From Clostridiales bacterium (GTDB taxonomy: Bacteria; Bacillota; Clostridia; Lachnospirales; WQUN01), in the NCBI GenBank assembly GCA_031271295.1, contig JAISVZ010000035.1:1-64000 (forward strand): a DNA stretch of 64,000 bases. The letters are read 5' to 3'. The notes under the pieces were generated by a model. The model searched no databases. It had not been told where the DNA came from and worked only from the letters and a program-made list of their open reading frames with translations. Within the stretch, counting starts at the first letter, position 1. Each line of letters starts with the position of its first letter. Shown piece by piece: positions 54,343 through 61,880 of the stretch. The position numbers and the translations under genes were made by a program.

Positions 54343-54480
54343 TAGACCGGTAACTAAAGGCTCGCAGGCGCGGGTCTTTATCTGTTTATAATGTATTGCG
54401 GTTCGTAATTAAGGGAGGAAGGTTACCGTGCTTTGCCATTAAAGGCATGGGCTTTTACATTTTTAAAGGGAGGAATCGGC

Positions 54481-57400
54481 ATGAAGAGAATAATATTATC
54501 AAGGCTGCTGCCGGCGCTGGCTATCACTGCCGCGCTGACGCTGCTGCCTAAGGCGGCGAACGCCGCCGGGAACGGCGGCGCGTTTACCATAGGCAGTACT
54601 GCGTACGTAACATTGCAAGAGGCGGTTGCCGCCGCCGAAGACCATGACGTTATTGTGATGCGCGATCATTTTATGGCGAATGGGGAAACGGAAATAGTAA
54701 CCAACAAGACACTGACCATAGACATGAACGGGTTTATGTGGTTTCTAAGCCGGGACACGCAGTCAAACCCCGGCTCCATTTATTTATCGGCGCTGACTTT
54801 TGCCAGCCCCGAAGACACCGCGCCGGCCAATATCGCCATTAACAACGGTATCTTTTTAGATAATAGCGTATTAGAAAGAAACAATCCCGCGACGGTCGGC
54901 GTGCGAGCAAACAATGTTATTTTGAACCTGAACAACATATCTATTGGCGACCCCGATAAAGACTACTCCGCGCAGCCGAGCCCCGATATTAGCAATAACA
55001 CTTTTAATAACGCTATGGACGTCGCCCTGTTTCTGGAAAAAGGAGCGGAGGTATCGGTTTCCGGCAACGGTCTTTATGTCGGCTATTATATCTCCGTGAT
55101 AGTGGCATCGGGAGAAAGCGGCAAGGTTCACTTTGGGGCAGGCTCGAATACCTTCTACAGATACAAGGGTTCCAAGAACCCCTTGTTTTCCTGCCACAGG
55201 GAAACGTTTGCGGCATCGGCGAATATTAATTCGGACTGTTTTAACAATGGAAATGACAATTTTGCGTCCTACACCGCCAACGAATCAGCTTATGAGCCTT
55301 TTCTGCGCAAAAGGGAGGATAGCTACGGCAGTTTCCAAGACGCGTTCGCGGCTGTCAGCGGCGGCAGCAAATACGATAACGTCATTGAAATGACAAGGGA
55401 CGTATATTTTTCCGGCGGCTCCGGCCTTGATGTTACAAACATCGGCTCCGGCGGCAACCCGAAGAATTTTATTCTTGACTTACGCGGTAACACACTTTAC
55501 TGCAACTCCGGCAGTGCTATCGGCAACAGTGCCGTCTTTCTGCTGAACGGCGGCAGCGACGTATTGGTTAGAAACGGCACAATCTATGCGGACGCGCAAA
55601 ACGCCGGTTTTTTAGGCGTGTTCAATGTGGTAGGCGCAAGTACACTGACGCTGGAAAACGTAAATATCACAGCCGTCGCCTCCGACCCGGATAAAAGCCA
55701 CGAGCTGCTATCCGCCGCAAGGGTGGCCGAAGGTACGCTGAATGTTTCCGGCTCCATCCTGCGCGGCAACCGTTTAGCTATCAACAAGGTTGAGGCGCAG
55801 GCAACGACAGTCAACATAACAAGCGGCGAGTTTCACGGCGGCACAAGCGCTTTTGGCGGAGATGGCCTGAACTTAAATATCAACATGCCGCTAGGCCCTG
55901 AGAACGAGCCTAACTACGGCGTTTACCCGCCAAATTACCGCGTGGCGGGCGTAAAGTCGGTATATATCGTCGCCGATCCCGTTATTTTTATTGAGGATGT
56001 CGGCTATTTTACCGAGCTTATCGCTCCCGTGTTCAATTATACCGACGGCGAAAACCCGGCCAATCACGGCAGAACGGTTACGCTTCTGCGCGAATTCACG
56101 GCGGATATGTCCATGATGATCAATAACCCGCAGAATGTAACTTTTGACTTAAACGGTCACACCATTACCTGGACGGAAAACAGCTATTCCAATAAGCTGA
56201 CCGGCGACCCCTGGCCGAGCGTCCTCGTGCAGGACAACGGCTCTTTAACGATCAAAAACGGCAGTTTGCGGAATTTATTCCAGCGCAGTGATTCTATAGG
56301 AGGCAGCGGCAGTACCTATGTTTTGGGCTGCTACGTCAACGCCAAGGTGTTGCTGGAAGGGGTTAGCACCTCCAGCCGGGACGGGCAGGCCGGCAATCGG
56401 GAGCGCTTGTTTTATCTGGAACGCGGCTGCGACCTCACCGTTAACGGCGGCGATCATTACGCGGCGGATATCCTCTGCGCCGGCAACATCGATACAAATA
56501 CCCTTACCCTCAAAAGCGGTACTTTCGCTTTAAGCCGTGCGGTTCCCTTAGACGCCAATATACTCTTTTACGCAGCCGAGCCGGTTAACGTGATAATTGG
56601 TAACGGCAGCATTAAGAGCGAAAACAAAGTCGGCTTTCCGACGTCCGGTCAAACCGGCTTTGAGATAATCCAATACGGGGCGGACGACGACCTGTATTTC
56701 ACAGGCGAGATAGCGAATAAACCGGCGTTTTACAAGTCGCTGGCAGCCGCTGTTACCGCCGCGGCGGAGGGCGAAACCGTTTATCAGCTTGGCGACGTCA
56801 CGCAAGACGGCGCCGTAACAATTGATACCGGCAGGAACTTTACGCTGGATTTGCTGGGACGAACGCTTACCGCGCCAAGCGGCGTAAACACCATGTTTGC
56901 TATTACTAACGGGCATCTCACAATTACTAACGGTACGGTAAACAGTCAGGGGGAGCATGTCGCAAGCGTAACCGGAGGCAGCGCCGCCATCTCCATCGGC
57001 AGCGGTTATTATTCCTCGCAGGAGAATGTTATTTATGCCGGAGGCGCGGCGAAAATCTATTTCAGCGGGGAATCCGTCATAGAGTCTTTAGGTAATTTTC
57101 GGGCTATTACCACAATTCTCGGCGCTGAAGTGGTGATAGACGGCTATATTCCCAATGTCAACGGCTGGGAAGACGACAGAAGACTGACGATTACGCGGGT
57201 AATTTTCAGTACCGGCGGCGCATACTACTTTTCGCTGAATGACGCCGCGCGAGCCGTTACCGAGGACGGCCAGGTGATACTGCTGCATAATGACTTGGAA
57301 ACCACGGCGGTAATGCAGTTAGAAAGCTCCAACGGCTACGATATAGTATTGGATTTGGGCGGCCACACGATAAATATGGTAAGCGACAGCACGGGCAATA

Positions 57401-60400
57401 ATATCGCGCTTTCCATCGCCGCCAAGCAGAGAAAACAGGACGAGGCGGTACTGACGGTGCGCGGCGGTACGGTCAATAACAGTATGCCTGTCTCATTCCG
57501 AAGCGATGAGATCGGCTACGCCATCCACATTCAGAGCGCACGAGTCATTTTGGACAATGTGCGGGTTGCAAATTCCGGGGTCGGCTTAAACGCGGCCGCC
57601 AACTCCTATGTGACGGTGCGCGGCGGCAGTTCCTTTGCCGCCTACCGCGCGGCAGGCTGGAGCATCGGCCATTCGGCCATCTATGTGGAGGACGGCTCCT
57701 TTACCGATATTCCTCACTCGCAGGATCTTATGGGTTACTATATCCTCAGCTTAAACAGCCCAACTTCCACCACCGGCGCTATAAGCGGCGTGAATATGCA
57801 TGATTATTTTCTGGACGGCGTGAAAATATCGGAAGAGGAAGCATTCCGGGCATCGAAAGGTACGGTAAGCATTAAATCGCGCATAGAAAGCGAGGTAGGC
57901 ATTACGCCCGCAAACCCACCCGGCGGCGGCATTGTTATAAGCAGGGGAAGCTCTCTGGCGGAAGCCGGCCGATACATGAGCGAGGGCTGCACAATCACCC
58001 TTTTAGGCGATAACACCCTGACCGAACCGCTGGATCTTCCCTCGGATATGAGCTATACCCTAAATTTGAACGGCTATACCATATCGGGCGCGTTTTGGGA
58101 GGAATATCTGCTACGGGCGGCGGGCGGCGGACGGACGCTGATTGTCAAAAACGGCGCTCTCGAAGCCGCGGGCAATGCGGCGCTTGTTTTAGACGGCGGC
58201 TACGCCGAGCTTTCGGGCATTACCGCTATATCCGAAGGTTCAAGCCCGCTCATTTTAAATAACGGAGCGCAGGCGCTGATAGATGACTGCGAGCTGACGG
58301 GAGATAATCACGCCATAGAGTTTGCGGACGCGGCGTCAAGTGCGGAAATCGTCACCGGCTATTTTGAAGCAAGGGGCGGCAACACCGCTTTCGGCGACAG
58401 CGCCCGCGTGAGCATTGACCCCAACGCCGCAATATTTCCGGATAACTGGCAAAGCGCCGGCGTGGTTATTGTTTCCGAAAACATGCACTATAACATTGAA
58501 ATTGCGCCCGTCGCGGACGATAGAGCAACCGTCAGCACCGGCCCAAGTAACAACGCGATGGCGGGCGTAAGGGTAACGGTTTATATCAGTGATATGGAGC
58601 GGAGCTATCACCTGAAATCCGTGACAGTAAACGGCGGCGACGGCGAGGAAATACCCGTTTTCCCTCTCATCGGCGGCAGAGAGTATGAGTTCGTAATGCC
58701 CGCGCAGAGCGTTACGGTAAGAGTGGAGACGCAGCGGGATACAGACGTAACGAACGCGGAGGTTTACGGCTTGCCGGTGTGGGAAACCAACCTCCATGCC
58801 GTGCTGGAGCCGGAAGGCTCAAGGCCATTCAGCATTGAGTGGCGTATTTCTCCGTGGGAGAATTACAAAGAGGATTACGAAGCCGGCGGGTATAGTGAGT
58901 ATGAGATACTTGGCTACGAACCTGTAATAACCCTCCCGGATCAATATAACGGAAGAAAGAGCGGCTACTATTTGTATTTCTTGGTTAACCGCTTGGAGGG
59001 TGATGACATTCTCCTAAGTCTGGGGGAAATCAAAGAACATGCGAACACTCCAAATTGGCAGGATGAGTATGGTACGCCCATATCCTCGCTTACAATCACA
59101 GGAACTCCCCTTCAGGGAGAAACTCTTACGGCGAGCGTTGCTCCGGACGACGCGGCAATTCTCGGATTCATGTGGTATGCGCGCGATGGTGAGCAGGAGC
59201 AACTGCTGACATCAATTACGTCCGGCTCGGCCATACAATATACTCTGACGGAGAACGAGGTTGGCAAGGAGGTGTTTGCAAGGGCTGTTACCGCCGTTGG
59301 GCCTATCGCCGCAAGTAGCGAGCTGCCAATTAGCGCCGCCGGCACGGAGGCGGCAAGCGTTACATTTAGCGGCACTGCAAAGGTTGGCGAAACCCTGCTG
59401 GCTTCGGTTAGCCCTTATGACGCTGCGGCTGTTTCTTACCAGTGGTACGCGGCCGTTGGAAGAACCGGAACGGGTATTCCGATAACCGGCGCCACAGGCA
59501 GCTCCTACCGATTAACTGCCGCTGAGGCAGGCCGGTACGTCTATGTTGTTGCAAGAGGCATAAACGGCTCGGAAGCGGTAAGCGAAAGAACAGGCGCGGT
59601 GGAAGCGGACGACAATCCCGGAGATAATCCCGGAGAAGATCCCGGAGAAGACCCCGGAGATAATCCCGGAGATAATCCCGGAGAAGACCCCGGCGACAAT
59701 CCCGGTGAAGACCCAGGCGATAATCCGGGCGTTGAGGTGGCGAGCGTCACATTAAGCGGCACGGCAAAGGTTGGCGAAACCCTGTGGGCTATGGTAAGCC
59801 CTTATAACGCTGAGGCTGTTTCTTACCAGTGGTATGCGGCTATTAGCCCAATTGGAACGGGTATGCCGATAATAGGCGCTTCCGCCGCCGCTTATAGTTT
59901 GACTGCCGCTGAGGCAGGGCGGTACATTTATGTAGTGGCAAGAGGTATAAACGGCTCGGAAGCGGAAAGCGAAAGAACAGGCGCGGTGGAAGCGGCAGGC
60001 AACTATCCGGGCGGCGGCGGTCCCGGCGGAGGTTATCCGGGCGGCGGCGGTTCGGGCGGAGGTTATCCGGGCGGCGGCGGTTCGGGCGGCGGAAACGGCG
60101 GAGGTGACCCGGATAGCGGAGAAAACGGCGGTATTACTGTTAATACGCCCGGTGAACAGGAAATACCGGGCGGCGGTACGGTAGATACTCCGGAGGGCGG
60201 AACTCCCGTTAAGAATGACGACGGTTCCGTAACCCTGCCGGGCGGCGGCACGATAACAAGACCTGACGACACGGAGGTTGATGCTCCGGGCGGTGCGGTA
60301 ATTGATGAAGACGGTACAATTGTTCTCCCCCCAAACGGCGGCGGCTCTATCAAAACGCCAAACGGCGGCACAATCGAAGTTCCGCCGAAAACGACGATAA

Positions 60401-61104
60401 CGCCGGAGGGAGAAGTTATTGTTCCAAAAGGCGGCGCAGAAGTAAAAATCAACGATGACAACGGCTTTACCTATTATATTCCCGAAGGCGCAACCATTAT
60501 CCTCGACGGGAATCTGCGGCAGGGTTATCTTATTTTAGTTAATAACCATTTTGAGGATATCTCAGAGGATAGCTGGTATTATGATGACGTTTTGTTTGTC
60601 TACTCGCACGGTTTGATGCGCGGAACAAGCGCAAGCCCCGTGCTGTTTAGTCCGGGCATTGCGGCAACGCGCGGCATGATAGTGACGATACTCTATAGTC
60701 TTTCCGGAGAGCCGGACGTGAGAAACATGACGAACCCGTTTCTTGATGTATCCGACAGCCAATGGTACGCCGACGCGGTGAAATGGGCGGCGCAAAGCGG
60801 TATCGTAAGCGGCATTGGCAAAGAGCTCTACGCGCCTGATATCGCTGTTACGCGGCAGGATTTGGCGGTGATTCTGAATAACTACGCCGAGTTTGCGGGT
60901 ATTGCCCTGCCGGAACTGCGGGATTATCCCGGCTTTGCCGACGACGCGGACGCAGCGAACTACGCAAGGGAGGCAATAGAGCGGTTCGTTAAGGCTATGA
61001 TACTAAGCGGTAAGGGCGCAAACACCATTGACCCGAAAGGCGAGGCGACACGGGCAGAGGTTGCGGCGATGCTCCATAGATTTATCGCGGCAACAGAGGA
61101 ATAG
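54481..61104 (+). CDS. Giant SLH-anchored surface protein with beta-helix and Ig-like repeats
   Basis: A 2207-residue exported protein. The signal peptide (MKRIILSRLLPALAITAALT, cleaved near ANA-AG) is followed by about 1400 residues of parallel-beta-helix-like sequence. At least four modules open with a YxTLQEAVAAA-type phrase and a VTL-rich stretch (near residues 35, 290, 755, 915). Two or three Ig-like/invasin-type modules follow (SGTAKVGETL, VSYQWYA, LTAAEAGRYIYVVARGINGS), then linkers of NPGEDPGD repeats and Gly-rich GGGYPGGGG repeats. The C-terminus has three SLH domains (DISEDSWYYDDV, DVSDSQWYADAVKWA, ATRAEVAAMLHRFI) that bind secondary cell-wall polymer. Codon use looks different from neighbours (more CTG and GCC). 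ATG 54481 has GGGAGG upstream. Likely a surface adhesin or glycan-binding protein; ligand unknown. Confidence 0.9.
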   Translation: MKRIILSRLLPALAITAALTLLPKAANAAGNGGAFTIGSTAYVTLQEAVAAAEDHDVIVMRDHFMANGETEIVTNKTLTIDMNGFMWFLSRDTQSNPGSIYLSALTFASPEDTAPANIAINNGIFLDNSVLERNNPATVGVRANNVILNLNNISIGDPDKDYSAQPSPDISNNTFNNAMDVALFLEKGAEVSVSGNGLYVGYYISVIVASGESGKVHFGAGSNTFYRYKGSKNPLFSCHRETFAASANINSDCFNNGNDNFASYTANESAYEPFLRKREDSYGSFQDAFAAVSGGSKYDNVIEMTRDVYFSGGSGLDVTNIGSGGNPKNFILDLRGNTLYCNSGSAIGNSAVFLLNGGSDVLVRNGTIYADAQNAGFLGVFNVVGASTLTLENVNITAVASDPDKSHELLSAARVAEGTLNVSGSILRGNRLAINKVEAQATTVNITSGEFHGGTSAFGGDGLNLNINMPLGPENEPNYGVYPPNYRVAGVKSVYIVADPVIFIEDVGYFTELIAPVFNYTDGENPANHGRTVTLLREFTADMSMMINNPQNVTFDLNGHTITWTENSYSNKLTGDPWPSVLVQDNGSLTIKNGSLRNLFQRSDSIGGSGSTYVLGCYVNAKVLLEGVSTSSRDGQAGNRERLFYLERGCDLTVNGGDHYAADILCAGNIDTNTLTLKSGTFALSRAVPLDANILFYAAEPVNVIIGNGSIKSENKVGFPTSGQTGFEIIQYGADDDLYFTGEIANKPAFYKSLAAAVTAAAEGETVYQLGDVTQDGAVTIDTGRNFTLDLLGRTLTAPSGVNTMFAITNGHLTITNGTVNSQGEHVASVTGGSAAISIGSGYYSSQENVIYAGGAAKIYFSGESVIESLGNFRAITTILGAEVVIDGYIPNVNGWEDDRRLTITRVIFSTGGAYYFSLNDAARAVTEDGQVILLHNDLETTAVMQLESSNGYDIVLDLGGHTINMVSDSTGNNIALSIAAKQRKQDEAVLTVRGGTVNNSMPVSFRSDEIGYAIHIQSARVILDNVRVANSGVGLNAAANSYVTVRGGSSFAAYRAAGWSIGHSAIYVEDGSFTDIPHSQDLMGYYILSLNSPTSTTGAISGVNMHDYFLDGVKISEEEAFRASKGTVSIKSRIESEVGITPANPPGGGIVISRGSSLAEAGRYMSEGCTITLLGDNTLTEPLDLPSDMSYTLNLNGYTISGAFWEEYLLRAAGGGRTLIVKNGALEAAGNAALVLDGGYAELSGITAISEGSSPLILNNGAQALIDDCELTGDNHAIEFADAASSAEIVTGYFEARGGNTAFGDSARVSIDPNAAIFPDNWQSAGVVIVSENMHYNIEIAPVADDRATVSTGPSNNAMAGVRVTVYISDMERSYHLKSVTVNGGDGEEIPVFPLIGGREYEFVMPAQSVTVRVETQRDTDVTNAEVYGLPVWETNLHAVLEPEGSRPFSIEWRISPWENYKEDYEAGGYSEYEILGYEPVITLPDQYNGRKSGYYLYFLVNRLEGDDILLSLGEIKEHANTPNWQDEYGTPISSLTITGTPLQGETLTASVAPDDAAILGFMWYARDGEQEQLLTSITSGSAIQYTLTENEVGKEVFARAVTAVGPIAASSELPISAAGTEAASVTFSGTAKVGETLLASVSPYDAAAVSYQWYAAVGRTGTGIPITGATGSSYRLTAAEAGRYVYVVARGINGSEAVSERTGAVEADDNPGDNPGEDPGEDPGDNPGDNPGEDPGDNPGEDPGDNPGVEVASVTLSGTAKVGETLWAMVSPYNAEAVSYQWYAAISPIGTGMPIIGASAAAYSLTAAEAGRYIYVVARGINGSEAESERTGAVEAAGNYPGGGGPGGGYPGGGGSGGGYPGGGGSGGGNGGGDPDSGENGGITVNTPGEQEIPGGGTVDTPEGGTPVKNDDGSVTLPGGGTITRPDDTEVDAPGGAVIDEDGTIVLPPNGGGSIKTPNGGTIEVPPKTTITPEGEVIVPKGGAEVKINDDNGFTYYIPEGATIILDGNLRQGYLILVNNHFEDISEDSWYYDDVLFVYSHGLMRGTSASPVLFSPGIAATRGMIVTILYSLSGEPDVRNMTNPFLDVSDSQWYADAVKWAAQSGIVSGIGKELYAPDIAVTRQDLAVILNNYAEFAGIALPELRDYPGFADDADAANYAREAIERFVKAMILSGKGANTIDPKGEATRAEVAAMLHRFIAATEE

Positions 61105-61135
61105 CACCGCGCCATCTCTTATATGGAATAATTTG

Positions 61136-61184
61136 AAACAAGCCGTCAGCCTTTCTAAATACAGGGCTGACGGCTTGTTTTTTT
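61136..61184 (+). terminator. Terminator of the S-layer gene
   Basis: A 15-bp perfect stem (AAACAAGCCGTCAGC, 61136-61150, with 61166-61180) is followed by a T run to 61184. Confidence 0.9.
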
Positions 61185-61230
61185 ATTTGCGGTTTTATGG
61201 CGTGAGGGAATATAGCATTAAGAGCGAAGG

Positions 61231-61259
61231 TTCCAATAATTCTAAATATATGATACAAT
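61231..61259 (+). promoter_or_regulatory. Possible promoter of the terminal operon
   Basis: TTCCAA (61231-61236) and TACAAT (61254-61259) are 17 bp apart, about 100 nt before the 139-residue gene. The -35 box is weak. Confidence 0.4.
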
Positions 61260-61358
61260 GCTGACAGACTGTTTAATCTATACCAAGCCAAAGCACTGTC
61301 CGCATCAATAAAATTTGCGGAAAAATCCGCGTGCCGGCGTACGGGAGGAATAATTTCA

Positions 61359-61778
61359 ATGACTGTATTTATCAGGCTTAAATCCGCGGGCAAACGCCGC
61401 GCCGTTTTGGAAAACGTGCCGTATACCATTTCGGATACCGTATTAACGCTGCGGCGGTTAATAACGGAAATTGTTCATTTGGAAACGGAAAAGTACAACA
61501 GCCGAATGGGTGAGAGCAAGATTATGCCGTTTCTTACGGAGGATGAAATATCGGATAAAAGCCAAACCGGAAAGGTGGGTTTTGGCAGCATATACTCCGA
61601 TAAAAAGGCGGACGCCGCAAAAGCCGTTGAAACGGCGCTGCTTTGCTTTGCGGACGGGTTGTTCCGCGTAATATTAAATGAAACAGAAATAACCGGGCTT
61701 GACACACCTGTTGAAGTTAAAGAAAACGACGTAATTACATTTATCCGCTTAACATTCCTTGCCGGGCGGTTATGGTAG
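61359..61778 (+). CDS. Conserved 139-residue protein, possible beta-grasp fold
   Basis: Good start signals (GGGAGG 9 nt before ATG 61359). The sequence opens MTVFIRLKSAGKRRAVLENV, has TLRRLITEIV in the first half, a mid-protein LTEDEISDKSQTGKVGFGSI, and ends in VITFIRLTFLAGRLW. Alternating strands, one helix and a C-terminal strand suggest a ubiquitin-like beta-grasp arrangement, but this is reading by eye. I recall similar proteins with the LTxLAGRxW ending next to very large HEAT/DUF4132-type proteins, as here, where the next gene starts 102 nt downstream. No enzymatic motif is seen. Function unknown. Confidence 0.65.
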   Translation: MTVFIRLKSAGKRRAVLENVPYTISDTVLTLRRLITEIVHLETEKYNSRMGESKIMPFLTEDEISDKSQTGKVGFGSIYSDKKADAAKAVETALLCFADGLFRVILNETEITGLDTPVEVKENDVITFIRLTFLAGRLW

Positions 61779-61880
61779 CGCCGCGCGGCTGTTCGGTTTT
61801 TTCATATCTTGCAGTGCGGTTGTGGTAAGGTTGCCGCGGTTCGGTTTTCGCCCAAGCAAACGCAGAAACGGAGGTTTATT

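Noticed and set aside
60063-60461. 132-codon Pro-rich minus-strand ORF
   Set aside because: Shadow of the Gly-rich linker of the S-layer gene.
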